NCBI RefSeq assembly: GCF_026342355.1
Contig: NZ_JAPEMV010000011.1
Coordinates: 186,001-250,000 of the forward strand
From: Streptomyces sp. NBC_00249
Lineage (GTDB): Bacteria > Actinomycetota > Actinomycetes > Streptomycetales > Streptomycetaceae
Length of the DNA stretch: 64,000 bases
Direction: 5' to 3'
Both the position numbers and the translations under genes were made by a program. A model generated the notes under the pieces. That model saw nothing but the letters and a program-made list of their open reading frames with translations, was not told the origin of the DNA and made no database searches. This document shows, one piece after another, positions 33,991 to 42,937 of this stretch; the stretch's first letter is position 1, and every line of letters starts with the position of its first letter.

Positions 33991-35388
33991 GTGCGTCGCA
34001 TCGTCACGGCCACCGCAGTCGCGCTGGCCCTCGCCGCCCAGGTCGCACCGGCCGCCACCGCCGCCCAACACCCTTCGGCCACCGACGGAATCTGGCGCAC
34101 GGACGGCTACGGCACCGTCCTGTCCCTCCGCGACGGAACCCTCCAGGAGTACCAGACCACCGCCGTCAGCTGCCTCAAGGGCGACTCCGCGCGGCGCACC
34201 GCCCCCGGCACCTACACCACGTCCGACGACACCGTCCTGACCGTGCGCGCCCAAGGCGACCGCGCGTCCCTCCGAGCGGACGGCGACGTCGGCAGCCGCA
34301 CCCTCCGGCGCGTCCCGGCACTGCCCGACGCCTGCGCACACGAGACGGCCAAGGACTCCCTGACGGCCTTCGACGTCTTCTGGCAGACCTTCGAGGAGAA
34401 TTACCCCTTCTTCGCGGCCAAGGGCGTCGACTGGCACAAGGCCCGCGATCAGTACCGCCCCGCCGTCCACGCCGGGACGACGCCGGACGAGCTCTACGCC
34501 GTCCTCGGCAAGATGGTCGAGCCGCTCCACGACGCCCACGTCTCCGTCCGGGACGGCGCCCGCCGCTCCTACCAGGTCCGCCCCGGCACCGTCGTGCCCT
34601 CCGGGACCCTGGACGCCGAGGTCAAGAAGTTCATCGTGGAACGCGACCTCAAGGACGCCCGGAACGTCCAGGACTTCGCCCAGGGCCGGATCACCTACGC
34701 CGACCTTCCCGGCGGCCAGGGCTACCTGCGGATCTCCGGCTTTGCCGGGTACACGGAGGAGGGCACGTACGCCGCCGAGCTGGCCGAACTCGACAGGGCC
34801 CTGGACACCGCCCTCGGCCGCCGACGCACCCAGCCCCCGACCGGCCTGATCATCGACCTGCGGATCAACGGCGGCGGCTCCGACGCCCTGGGCCTCCACA
34901 TCGCCGAACGCCTCACCGACACCCCGTACCTCGCCTACTCCAAGCGGGCCCGCAACGACCCCGCCGACCCCACCCGGCACACCCGCCCCCAGCCCGCGTA
35001 CGTCACACCCGCCCAGGGCACCCGCTACACCGGCCCGGTCGCCGTACTGACCGGCGGTTCGACCTTCAGCGCGGGGGAGACCTTCACCCAGGCCCTCCTG
35101 GACCGGCCGGGCAGGACGGTCCGCATCGGGCAGCCCACCCAGGGCGTCTTCTCGGACGTCATGGTCCGCAAGCTCCCCAACGGCATGTCGTTCGGGCTCC
35201 CGAACGAGGAGTTCCTGACCCGCTCGGGCCGCACCTTCGACGGCCCGGGAATCCCCCCGCACCTCACGGAGCCGGTCTTCACGAAGGAGGAGTTCGACAA
35301 GAGGAAGGACTCGGCCTTCGACAGGGCGGTGAACGTCCTGCGCAACCCGCTGCGGGACGCGGAGGTCACCCGGATGCCGGGGACCTAG
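33991..35388 (+). CDS. Secreted S41-family (C-terminal processing) peptidase
   Basis: A 465-residue protease with a signal peptide (MRRIVTATAVALALAAQVAP, then ATAAQ). The N-terminal beta/helical part carries no obvious PDZ domain, and the tail-specific protease core follows. The nucleophile is in GGSTFSAGE (Ser360), with RINGGGSDALGLHIAERL upstream as the substrate-strand region. The GTG at 33991 has AGAGAAGG upstream. The stop codon TAG lies inside the left end of a MITE-like hairpin, so the original C-terminus may have been longer by an unknown amount. Confidence 0.85.
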   Translation: MRRIVTATAVALALAAQVAPAATAAQHPSATDGIWRTDGYGTVLSLRDGTLQEYQTTAVSCLKGDSARRTAPGTYTTSDDTVLTVRAQGDRASLRADGDVGSRTLRRVPALPDACAHETAKDSLTAFDVFWQTFEENYPFFAAKGVDWHKARDQYRPAVHAGTTPDELYAVLGKMVEPLHDAHVSVRDGARRSYQVRPGTVVPSGTLDAEVKKFIVERDLKDARNVQDFAQGRITYADLPGGQGYLRISGFAGYTEEGTYAAELAELDRALDTALGRRRTQPPTGLIIDLRINGGGSDALGLHIAERLTDTPYLAYSKRARNDPADPTRHTRPQPAYVTPAQGTRYTGPVAVLTGGSTFSAGETFTQALLDRPGRTVRIGQPTQGVFSDVMVRKLPNGMSFGLPNEEFLTRSGRTFDGPGIPPHLTEPVFTKEEFDKRKDSAFDRAVNVLRNPLRDAEVTRMPGT

Positions 35389-35550
35389 TGCTGTGGCCGG
35401 AAAGGTTCACCGTGTCGCGGCGCCCGGCACGGCACCTCGCCGCGTTGTCGGGCCACCCGAGTACGTCCAGTACGAGCGGCGGCCCTCCGCCTTGCGAGGT
35501 ACCGCACCGGACACCGCGACCCGGCAAACCTTTCCGGCCACAGCACTAGG
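35384..35550. mobile_element. MITE-like 167-bp inverted-repeat element
   Basis: Perfect 24-bp terminal inverted repeats (35384-35407 and 35527-35550; left end CCTAGTGCTGTGGCCGGAAA). The whole interior is also largely self-complementary, so the element folds as one long imperfect hairpin. It has no transposase gene. CTAG at both ends may be a target duplication or part of the repeat. The left edge supplies the stop codon of the S41 peptidase and the right edge truncates a flavoprotein gene. I recall similar 'GTGCTGTGGCCGGAAAGG' repeats in other Streptomyces genomes, but cannot search here. Confidence 0.75.
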
Positions 35551-35814
35551 CAGGCGGAAGCCGTTGAAGAGGTCGTCCATGCCGCGCAGGGCCAGGCCGG
35601 CGGGGACGGCGCTGCCGGCGGCACGGGCGGCGTCGACGCCGATGGCGTCGAGCGCGCGCAGGGCGTTGGGGGCGAGGCCGATGCCGGCGCCGGTGGCGGG
35701 TGGTCCGGGGGCGCGTTCGCAGACGGTGACGTGCCAGCCGCGGCGGTGCAGTGCGACGGCGGCGGTGAGACCGCCGATCCCGGCCCCGGCGACCACCGCG
35801 TGAGGTCCCGGCAC
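35551..35814 (-). pseudogene. FAD-dependent oxidoreductase, N-terminal remnant cut by a MITE
   Basis: A normal 5' end is kept: GTG at 35814 with GAGAGGGGG upstream, then the Rossmann motif AVVAGAGIGGLTAAVALHRR, the ERAPGPPATGAGIGLAPNAL loop and LRGMDDLFNGFRL. About 88 residues later the frame enters the MITE and continues only through repeat sequence. A normal class A flavoprotein monooxygenase has about 400 residues, so more than three quarters is lost. If expressed it would give a 135-residue chimeric protein ending in MITE-encoded sequence. Confidence 0.75.
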
Positions 35815-35840
35815 GGAACACCCCCTCTCGTTCGGTCCGA

Positions 35841-36380
35841 CTACGCGGCCGTGTCCGGCCTGCGCCGGGGCGCGGCGTCGAGGAGGGCCCAGATGCGGCG
35901 GCCGTCGTCCGCGAGGTCGTCGCCGCAGCTGTCCAGGGTCACCAGGGCCCGGAGTTCACCGAAGAGGCCGCCCTCGGGGGCGGTTCCGGCTTGGTGGCTG
36001 AGCGCGATGACGAGGATCTTCTCGTCCTGGTCACCGAGGTGCAGGCTCACCCGCTTCCCGCCGTCCCGCACCGTGGCGTCCACCAGAAGGGTGACGGCCG
36101 CCGCCAGGTCCTGCTCGTCGAGCCCCGGATATCCCCAGGTCCGGGCCGTCGCCACGGCATGGGCGGCGGCCTTCTTCGCCGCCCACGGATCCGCGCGGAA
36201 GGTCAGCGCCGCCGTCCGCCGGTTCCTGATCCGCATCCGGGCCCGGGGCAGCGCCAGCGCCGCGGCGGGCCTCGGCACCGGCTGCGGACGCGGCGCCTCC
36301 ACGGGCTTCTTCGGCGGCGGGGGCGTCTTCGGCGGGTAGGACGGGGGCGTCTTGGGACCTGCGGCTTCGGGAGTGGTCAA
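35841..36380 (-). CDS. Degenerate ATPase-like (anti-sigma-type) protein
   Basis: About 179 residues: a Pro-rich N-terminus (residues 1-45), then a domain resembling Streptomyces histidine-kinase-like ATPases of the anti-sigma type (AALTFRADPWAAKKAAAHAV, then WGYPGLDEQDLAAAVTLLVD). The N-box Asn expected in that helix is replaced (LVDAT) and the G-box is not visible, so ATP binding is doubtful. I chose the TTG at 36380 because AGGAGG lies 7 nt upstream. The upstream TTG at 36398 has no such site. It may act in a partner-switch by protein contact only (inference). Confidence 0.55.
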   Translation of the reverse strand: MTTPEAAGPKTPPSYPPKTPPPPKKPVEAPRPQPVPRPAAALALPRARMRIRNRRTAALTFRADPWAAKKAAAHAVATARTWGYPGLDEQDLAAAVTLLVDATVRDGGKRVSLHLGDQDEKILVIALSHQAGTAPEGGLFGELRALVTLDSCGDDLADDGRRIWALLDAAPRRRPDTAA

Positions 36381-36410
36381 CTGGGGTCCTCCTGGCAATC
36401 GAGGTCGTCA

Positions 36411-36462
36411 CACGGGTACACGGCTGCACGGGTACACGGCTGTACGGGTACACGGGTACACC
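36411..36462. repeat. Tandem short repeats upstream of the VWA gene
   Basis: Two 16-bp units (CACGGGTACACGGCTG at 36411-36426 and 36427-36442) are followed by two shortened 10-bp units. The array lies between the divergent ATPase-like and VWA genes, so it may contain binding sites or slippage-prone DNA. Confidence 0.6.
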
Positions 36463-36687
36463 ATCGTGGCAGGCCGAGGCGCCCGCCGTCCCCTACACCT
36501 TCCCCCTCAACTCCCGCCCCAATGCCCGGTGGTAGGAGGAGGAGTCACGCCGCACGGTCGGTTCGTCCGCCCCTCCGAACGGCCCAGCCCGCCTGGCACG
36601 CCTGTTCCCGCATGCCTAGGCTCGACTGCGCAAGAGCCCGTGGCGGCACAGTACGAAGCTGCCTGATGCATTCAGGGAAGGTGCTTC

Positions 36688-39600
36688 ATGGCTTGTACGC
36701 CACTGAACATTCAAAACGGGCTCTTCATCAACACCAACACCTGGCAGAACGCCCCGAGCGCCAGTTTCGACGGCAAGACCCTCACCCTGGCCGCCGGCGG
36801 CCCGAATCCGGGAATCAGCGTCCAGCAGGGGACCAAAAGCTTCTTCCATGCCCAGCTGGCGAACCATTCGATCCGCTATCAGGTCTTCGGGAACAAGTAC
36901 CTGGTGATCGTCGACGCCGAAGCGGGAGCGGGCAGCAGCACCCGCACGCTGTTCGTCGTCAACTTCACCACATGGACCGCGGTCACGATCCTGACCGTCC
37001 TGGCCAACTCCAATTCCGTGTCGCTTCCCGTGGTCAATCCCAGCCAGGGTGAAGGGGCAGCATTCCTCGCGTACGGGAGCACCGGAAGCCAGGTCCTGGG
37101 CGTCGGCATCTACCGCAGCGACACCGGAGCGGTCCTCTGCCCGCTGGGATCGCCGATCGTCCCGACCGGACAGACCGTCGGCGAGGCGACCGCCACCAGC
37201 CTGGTCATCCACTACTCCACCGGCGGAATGAGCCGTACGCATACCTGCCCGAAGCCCCTCGGGAAATGTGATGTGTCACCCGCGGTGCAGTCGTATCCGG
37301 ATGCCTTCCTGGGCGGCTGTCCGTCCACTCCGCAAACGAGGCAGTTCATCGTCAAGAACGTCGGGGACGACTGTCTGACGGTGAACTCGATCGGAAACGT
37401 CAGCCCCTTCAGCGTGCAGGCGACATCGAAACCCCTTCCCGTCAGCCTCGTCAAGAACGAGACCGTGAGCGTGACCGTGGTCTTCGAGCCGACGGCGGTC
37501 GGGACCTGGCCCGCCACCGCGCTGCCGGTGACCACGGTTCCGGCCAACGGCGCCAGTCAGCTCGTCTGCAAGGGGAAGGCCCTCCCCGCCGAGTTCAAGA
37601 TCGCGTTCAGCTCCCCGGCCCTGAACTTCGGCACCCACCCCGTGGGCGTGCCGGCTCCGGCGAAGACCCTGGTCATCACCAACAGCGGCAGCAAGCCGTT
37701 GAACGTGAGCGTCCCACCGCTGGGGGTGGCCGGCTTCTCGTGCTCCGGCTTCAGCGGCAGCCTGACCTGCGGCCAGACGCGGAGCCTGTCCGTCGGCTTC
37801 ACTCCGCCGGCCGAGGGACCCCAGTCGGCCGTGCTCACCGTGGACAGCGACGCCCCGGGCAGCCCCCACACGATCGCCCTCACCGGCAACGGCTGCCTGG
37901 CCAACGCACTGATCAACGTCCCCCCGGCGGCGCCCATCGGCTTCGGGCAGATCCAGCGCGGCTTCCGCATGGTCCGTGTCTTCGAGGTCGGCAACGCCGG
38001 AGACGGGCAGCTGACCTTCACCGGTTCGATCACCGGCCCCGATGCCCAGCTGTTCGGTCTGCCCGACCCGAACGGCTCGGTGACGGTCACCCCGCCCGGC
38101 CGTTCCTACGCCGTCGCCCCCGTGACGTCCTGCGGAGGCGGGGCCTCCGGCTCAGGTCGCGTCCTCGTGGCGGTCTCCTTCTTCGCCGACGACACGCCCC
38201 GGCTCGCCACCGCGACGCTGACGCTGAGCGGCCACAACGCGACCAACGCCCCGGCCGGCCAGACATGGACGTTCCCCCTCACCGCCGAGATCGTCCCGCC
38301 CGTGGCCCTCGACGTGGCCCTGGTGATCGACCGGTCGGGCAGCATGAGCGACCCGCTCGGCTCCCGGGTCAAGATGGACGTGGCGGTCTCGGCCGGCCAG
38401 CTCTTCGTGGAACTCCTGCGGCCGGATCTCGACGACCGCGTCGCCGTCGTCCGCTTCAGCGACGGCCCCGAAGTCGTGGTGCCGATGACGCACGTGTCGA
38501 AAACGAGCGCACCCACGCAGGCGACCATCCTCCAGAACGTACGGAACGACGTCCCACCGCCGGCCGGCTCGACGGCCATCGCCGGCGGAGCCATGGTCGG
38601 CGCCGACGAGATCGCCACACCCCGCCCGACACCGCCACCCAAACTCACCCGCGCCCTGGTCGTCCTGACCGACGGAAGGGAGAACACCGCCTATCTGAAG
38701 CCGGGCACCGGCGTCTCGTACACCATCCTCGGCGAAGACGTGTTCCCGTCTGCTCCGTGGCTGCCCTTCCCCACCCAGCCCATGCCCCACCCCGCAGGCG
38801 TGCAGACGTACGCCATCGGGCTCGGGAAGAGCGGTGACGTCGACACGCGCCAGCTGACCGTGCTCGCCGACGGAAACCCGAACCATGTCTTCCGCGTGGA
38901 CACCGACCTCACCGGAATGCGGTACTTCCAGCTGGAGAAGTACTTCACCCAGATCTTCATGGAGATCGTCGACACGTCCTCGGTGCTGGACCCCATGTAC
39001 ACGATCGCCCCGGGGGACACCCACGAGATCGAGTTCGACGTCCTCCGCGGTGATGTCAGCGCCCTCGTCGTCGTGTACGACCACGAGGGGATGCGCCTCC
39101 CCTTCTTCTGCCTGTCACCGGCGGGCGAGATGATCGACCCGTCGACGGTACCCCCCGGCTTTCAGCTGCGATTCGGGGCGACTCCCCAGACGAGGATCAT
39201 CGAGTTCAAGGTGCCGCAGAAGGAGCCCGAACGGTACGCGGGCCGCTGGAAGATCGTGGTCCAGCACCCCAAGAAGGTCTGCTACGGAACGCCGCCGGAG
39301 AAGCCCGCGAACCCCGGATTCCTCCCGGACGAATGCCGGCGGTACACCAAGCCGGTGCTCTACGGAGTCGCCATCGGCGTCGGCAGCAACTTCCGTATGG
39401 TTCCCCTCGTCACGCCCGCCCCCGTCTACGCGGGTGACCCGATCCTGCTCACCGCCTTCGTCTCGGAAGCCGGCCTGCCGGTGACGGGATGCGAGGTGCG
39501 CGTCGAGGTGACCCGGCCGGACGGCTCCACGGCAACGCTGGACCTCTACGACGACGGCGGGCACGACGACGGGGAGGCGGACGACGGGGAGTACGCGGTC

Positions 39601-39831
39601 AGCTTCCCCCACACCACCGTCCCGGGCATCTACCACCTCCGCTTCACCGCGGTCGGACGCAGCCGTGACGGGGAACCCGTACGCCGCGAAGCGCTCCGCG
39701 ACAAGACCGTGCTGTCCAAGACCGGGGAAGAACCGCCGCCCGTCGACAGGCGGCTCCACGCGCTGCTCCAGGAGAACAACGACCTGCTCCGCCGCATGCT
39801 CGACAGCGGCGACCGCCCCGGGGGTTCCTGA
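36688..39831 (+). CDS. 1047-residue von Willebrand A protein with anchor-type repeats
   Basis: A large beta-rich protein. Residues 1-200 form an unrecognised N-terminal domain. Around 200-430 are two choice-of-anchor-D (ASPM/Hydin-like) beta sandwiches (VGFTPPAEGPQSAVLTVDSD, then TIALTGNG), followed by a third strand-rich unit. A VWA domain follows with an intact MIDAS motif DRSGSMS (Asp548), ending near 760. The C-terminal part has another beta domain (TATLDLYDDGGHDDGEADDG) and a short leucine-rich helix (LHALLQENNDLLRRML). No signal peptide or membrane anchor is visible although the domains are extracellular-like. It may be exported by a non-classical route or act in the cytoplasm as a metal-dependent scaffold. 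ATG with GGAAGGTGC upstream. Confidence 0.8.
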   Translation: MACTPLNIQNGLFINTNTWQNAPSASFDGKTLTLAAGGPNPGISVQQGTKSFFHAQLANHSIRYQVFGNKYLVIVDAEAGAGSSTRTLFVVNFTTWTAVTILTVLANSNSVSLPVVNPSQGEGAAFLAYGSTGSQVLGVGIYRSDTGAVLCPLGSPIVPTGQTVGEATATSLVIHYSTGGMSRTHTCPKPLGKCDVSPAVQSYPDAFLGGCPSTPQTRQFIVKNVGDDCLTVNSIGNVSPFSVQATSKPLPVSLVKNETVSVTVVFEPTAVGTWPATALPVTTVPANGASQLVCKGKALPAEFKIAFSSPALNFGTHPVGVPAPAKTLVITNSGSKPLNVSVPPLGVAGFSCSGFSGSLTCGQTRSLSVGFTPPAEGPQSAVLTVDSDAPGSPHTIALTGNGCLANALINVPPAAPIGFGQIQRGFRMVRVFEVGNAGDGQLTFTGSITGPDAQLFGLPDPNGSVTVTPPGRSYAVAPVTSCGGGASGSGRVLVAVSFFADDTPRLATATLTLSGHNATNAPAGQTWTFPLTAEIVPPVALDVALVIDRSGSMSDPLGSRVKMDVAVSAGQLFVELLRPDLDDRVAVVRFSDGPEVVVPMTHVSKTSAPTQATILQNVRNDVPPPAGSTAIAGGAMVGADEIATPRPTPPPKLTRALVVLTDGRENTAYLKPGTGVSYTILGEDVFPSAPWLPFPTQPMPHPAGVQTYAIGLGKSGDVDTRQLTVLADGNPNHVFRVDTDLTGMRYFQLEKYFTQIFMEIVDTSSVLDPMYTIAPGDTHEIEFDVLRGDVSALVVVYDHEGMRLPFFCLSPAGEMIDPSTVPPGFQLRFGATPQTRIIEFKVPQKEPERYAGRWKIVVQHPKKVCYGTPPEKPANPGFLPDECRRYTKPVLYGVAIGVGSNFRMVPLVTPAPVYAGDPILLTAFVSEAGLPVTGCEVRVEVTRPDGSTATLDLYDDGGHDDGEADDGEYAVSFPHTTVPGIYHLRFTAVGRSRDGEPVRREALRDKTVLSKTGEEPPPVDRRLHALLQENNDLLRRMLDSGDRPGGS

Positions 39832-40136
39832 CGGTTCCCCAGCGGAGAGGGTGCGTCAGCGCGCCCGCCGTGCACCTCGAGAACAGGGCCCGCCCGAAGG
39901 CGAGCTGAGTGTGGATCAGACCGCAGGCCGGTCACCAGGCACAAATCGTACTGGTAGATTCACACAGCTCCTTCGCCTCCCCCTTGCCTGGCCGATTCGG
40001 TCGGGTCGGCTCCCATGGAACGACGCCTTCGACATCTCGTGCCCGTCGGGCCCTTCTCGGCGCGGCCGACGGCCACGACGCCCGCCGGGCCACCCGTTGC
40101 GTCGTTCCGTCGTTCCGTCGTTCTCGAGGAAGACCC
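39832..40136. other. Leader region before the trypsin-like gene
   Basis: 305 bp with no gene. Near the 3' end are three tandem GTCGTTCC units (about 40100-40125) just before the GAGGAAG ribosome-binding site of the next gene. Confidence 0.45.
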
Positions 40137-41777
40137 ATGTCTGCTCACCGTTCGCGCCCCGCGTGGATGACCACCAGTCTCGCCGCCGTCGTCGGCGCCG
40201 GCCTCCTGTCGTCGGGCGGGACGGCTCAGGCCGTCATAGGCACCCCCGGAGCTGACGGTCGGCACGCCTACACCGTCAAGCTGAACCTGGGTGACGAGGC
40301 GAACGGCCGCGCCTGCACCGGCACGCTGATCGACGCCTCCTGGGTGCTGACCGCCGCGAGCTGCTTCGCCGCCACCCCCGGTGCGACGGTCCCGGCCGGC
40401 CGGCCCGCCCTGAAGACCACCGCGACCCTCAGCGACGGCAGGACCGCCGACGTGGCCGAGCTCGCGCCCCGCGTCGACCGCGACGTCGTCCTCGCCCGCC
40501 TGGCCACCCCCGCCGGCGGGATCAAGGGCGTCAAGCTGGCCGGGGCCGCCCCCGCGGCCGCCGCCGAGCTGACGGCGGCCGGGTTCGGACGGACGAAGAC
40601 GCAGTGGGTGCCGGCCAAGCTCCACACCGGCACGTTCACCCTCGACACCACCGACGCGACCACGCTGGCCGTCACCGGCAAGGGCACCGACACCCTCTGC
40701 AAGGGCGACACCGGCGGCCCGCTGCTGAACGCGGCCGGTGAGCTCGTCGGCGTCAACAGCCGCTCCTGGCAGGCCGGCTGCCTCGGCACCGACCCCGACG
40801 AGACCCGGACCGGCGCCATCGCCGCCCGCGCCGACGACCTCCGGCAGTGGATCGACGAGAACCGCGCCAGGACGCCCGGCTGGCAGACCAAGACCCTCGT
40901 ACAGTCCGGCAGCGGCCTCTACCAGGGCGTCCGCCTGCCCGACGGCTCCTGGACCGGGTTCGCCGACGTCCAGACCAAGGCGAGCGGCATCAACGGCGTC
41001 CGCAGCGCCGCCGCCGCCGGCATCAACGGCGACACGCACGTGCTCGCCATCAGCACCAACGGCGGCCTCTTCCACACGGTCCGCAAGCCGGACGGCACCT
41101 GGAGCGCCTTCGGGGACGTGTTCTCCGTGGCCAACTCCCTCGGCAACCCCACCCAGGTCTCCGCGGTCTCCCTCGGCAGCGACCTGCACGTCGTGGCCGT
41201 GGCCGACGGCAGGGCCTTCCACACCGTCCGCAACGCCGCGGGCCAGTGGACCCCCTTCCGCGACGTCTCCGGCGGCTCCGTCACCAACGTGACGGCCGCG
41301 GCGACCGCCGGCGTCCGCGGCGAGCTCCACGTCGGCCTCGTCAGCGGCGGCAAGCCGTACCACAGCATCCGCCAGGCCAACGGCAATTGGACGGCCTGGG
41401 GCGACGTCGCCCTCGCCGCCGGCCCGAGCGGCCCCATCAGCTCCATCAGCGCGGCCGGCGCCGGGGACGAGACCCACTTCGTCATCGCCACCGACAACGG
41501 CGCCCGCCAGTTCCACACCATCCGCAACCCCGACGGAACGTGGAGCCTCTGGGGCGAGCTGAAGGCCGTCCTGGGCACCGTGACCGCCAAGTCCGTCTCC
41601 GCGGCCGCCGTCAACGGGGAGGTCCAGGTCGCCGTCACCACCGCCGACGGCAAGCTCCTGCACACCACCCGCCACACCAACCGCAGCTGGGACGCTCCGG
41701 TGACGGCGCCCCTCCAGGGCCTGCCCGCAACCCCCGGCAGCCTGGCCGTCACCCTCACCGCCACCTTCACCGGCTGA
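40137..41777 (+). CDS. Secreted trypsin-fold pseudoprotease with six-repeat propeller-like tail
   Basis: A 546-residue protein with a signal peptide (MSAHRSRPAWMTTSLAAVVG, then GTAQAVIG). The S1 domain spans residues about 33-245. The usual TAAHC reads TAASC (Ser75 for the catalytic His) and GDSGGP reads GDTGGP (Thr192 for the catalytic Ser); Asp116 is kept. Classical proteolysis is therefore not expected. Residues about 255-546 hold six 48-50-residue repeats, each around a LFHTVRKPDGTWSAFGDV-type core, similar to tectonin/lectin-like propeller blades. It probably binds a surface or secreted ligand. ATG with GAGGAAG 6 nt upstream. Followed by a secreted nuclease-family gene. Confidence 0.85.
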   Translation: MSAHRSRPAWMTTSLAAVVGAGLLSSGGTAQAVIGTPGADGRHAYTVKLNLGDEANGRACTGTLIDASWVLTAASCFAATPGATVPAGRPALKTTATLSDGRTADVAELAPRVDRDVVLARLATPAGGIKGVKLAGAAPAAAAELTAAGFGRTKTQWVPAKLHTGTFTLDTTDATTLAVTGKGTDTLCKGDTGGPLLNAAGELVGVNSRSWQAGCLGTDPDETRTGAIAARADDLRQWIDENRARTPGWQTKTLVQSGSGLYQGVRLPDGSWTGFADVQTKASGINGVRSAAAAGINGDTHVLAISTNGGLFHTVRKPDGTWSAFGDVFSVANSLGNPTQVSAVSLGSDLHVVAVADGRAFHTVRNAAGQWTPFRDVSGGSVTNVTAAATAGVRGELHVGLVSGGKPYHSIRQANGNWTAWGDVALAAGPSGPISSISAAGAGDETHFVIATDNGARQFHTIRNPDGTWSLWGELKAVLGTVTAKSVSAAAVNGEVQVAVTTADGKLLHTTRHTNRSWDAPVTAPLQGLPATPGSLAVTLTATFTG

Positions 41778-41855
41778 CACCGGGCATGGGGCCGCCCGCC
41801 CGGCCGCCCGCCTGCCCGCCCGGCAACGTACCGCTCCACGGCACAAAGGAACCCC

Positions 41856-42830
41856 ATGAGGCACCGCGTCAGAAACGCCCTCACCACTCTCGCCGCTCTG
41901 GTGATCACCGGGGCGGGCGTGAGCGCGTACGCCATCACCGAGTACTCCGCGGCCGACGCCGACGGCACGGCCGCGATGCCGTACGCGGTCGAGGACTTCC
42001 CCCACACCCTGCAGGTCATGTCCTGGAACATGTGCGGCCCCCAGCGCGCCGCCTACCACTGCGAGGGCACCGGCACACCGCAGGAGAAGATCGACGTGAT
42101 CACCTCCCAGGTGACGGTGAGCCGCGTCGAAGCCGTCCTCCTCCAGGAGGTCTGCGAGGACGACCTCACCCTGTTGATGACCAAGCTCGGTCCGGGCTGG
42201 AGCAAGACCTTCGAGACCTATCAGTGGCTGAACAACGACGGTACGAAGAACAACAGCCGCTGCGGCGAGGCCACCGGCCGCGCCGACCGGCTCGGCACGG
42301 CCATCGTCGCCAAGGGGCAGATGAGCGACGCCCGCCCGTACCCGACCACCCAGCCCACCGCCGGGCAGCAGACCCCCTTCCACTGCGCCACCGCGTCGAA
42401 GTGGGGCGTACGGCTGTGCACCGTCCACGCGACCCGCGTCGGCGCCAACCCCAACGACCCGAAGGCGGACTCCCGCGGTCAGCAGTTCGCCGAGATCAAG
42501 GCCATCGTCGACACCTTCCCCCGCGTCGTCTTCGGCGGAGACTTCAACGCCCGCTCCCCCGACGACCCGAAGAACACCGCCGCCGCCGTCTGGCCCGCCG
42601 GCCTCTACTCCACCGGCCCGGGCACGCCCGGCTACCAGGAATGCGACCAGAAGGGCACCTCCCGCACCGGAAGCCCCACCCACACGACCGCGGCCACCGC
42701 GACCAGCCCGGCCATCGAAGCCAAGATCGACTACATCTTCAGCGACCAGCCCAGGAACTGGTGCACCGTCACCACCACGACCAGATCCGACCACCGCTTC
42801 CTCATAGAAAGCCTCACCGTCGCCAACTGA
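41856..42830 (+). CDS. Secreted endonuclease/exonuclease/phosphatase family protein
   Basis: A 324-residue enzyme with an N-terminal signal or anchor helix (MRHRVRNALTTLAALVITGA). The EEP core is complete by motif: MSWNMCG (metal/active strand), LLQEVCED (catalytic Glu), GGDFNARS (near residue 227), IDYIF and SDHRFL with the catalytic His near 312. Family members hydrolyse DNA, RNA or phospholipid/phosphate esters with Mg2+. Several extra cysteines suggest disulfides outside the cell. ATG with AAAGGAA upstream. It follows the pseudoprotease by 78 bp and could be co-transcribed. Confidence 0.82.
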   Translation: MRHRVRNALTTLAALVITGAGVSAYAITEYSAADADGTAAMPYAVEDFPHTLQVMSWNMCGPQRAAYHCEGTGTPQEKIDVITSQVTVSRVEAVLLQEVCEDDLTLLMTKLGPGWSKTFETYQWLNNDGTKNNSRCGEATGRADRLGTAIVAKGQMSDARPYPTTQPTAGQQTPFHCATASKWGVRLCTVHATRVGANPNDPKADSRGQQFAEIKAIVDTFPRVVFGGDFNARSPDDPKNTAAAVWPAGLYSTGPGTPGYQECDQKGTSRTGSPTHTTAATATSPAIEAKIDYIFSDQPRNWCTVTTTTRSDHRFLIESLTVAN

Positions 42831-42892
42831 CACGCCACGGACCCGTCGGCGGGCCCCAGGGCCACCGCCGCCGAACACGCCGACCTGATCCC

Positions 42893-42913
42893 TCAGTTAG
42901 TGTGATCAACTGA
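42893..42913. promoter_or_regulatory. Inverted repeat before the toxin-like gene
   Basis: TCAGTT-N9-AACTGA (42893-42898, 42908-42913), A/T-richer than its surroundings and 24 bp before the leader ORF. A possible operator. Confidence 0.35.
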
Positions 42914-42937
42914 TCTGCTTGACCGGGGGACGGGACC

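Noticed and set aside
33010..35262. 750-codon minus-strand frame opposite the S41 peptidase
   Set aside because: Antisense shadow of the peptidase and of the secreted-protein gene in another frame.
36411..36462. Possible CRISPR-like array
   Set aside because: Units are contiguous without spacers and only 52 bp in total; simple tandem repeat instead. No cas genes in the window.
39960..42878. 972-codon minus-strand frame across the pseudoprotease and nuclease genes
   Set aside because: Antisense shadow; Gly/Ala/Arg-rich with no motif, whereas the plus strand shows signal peptides and family motifs.
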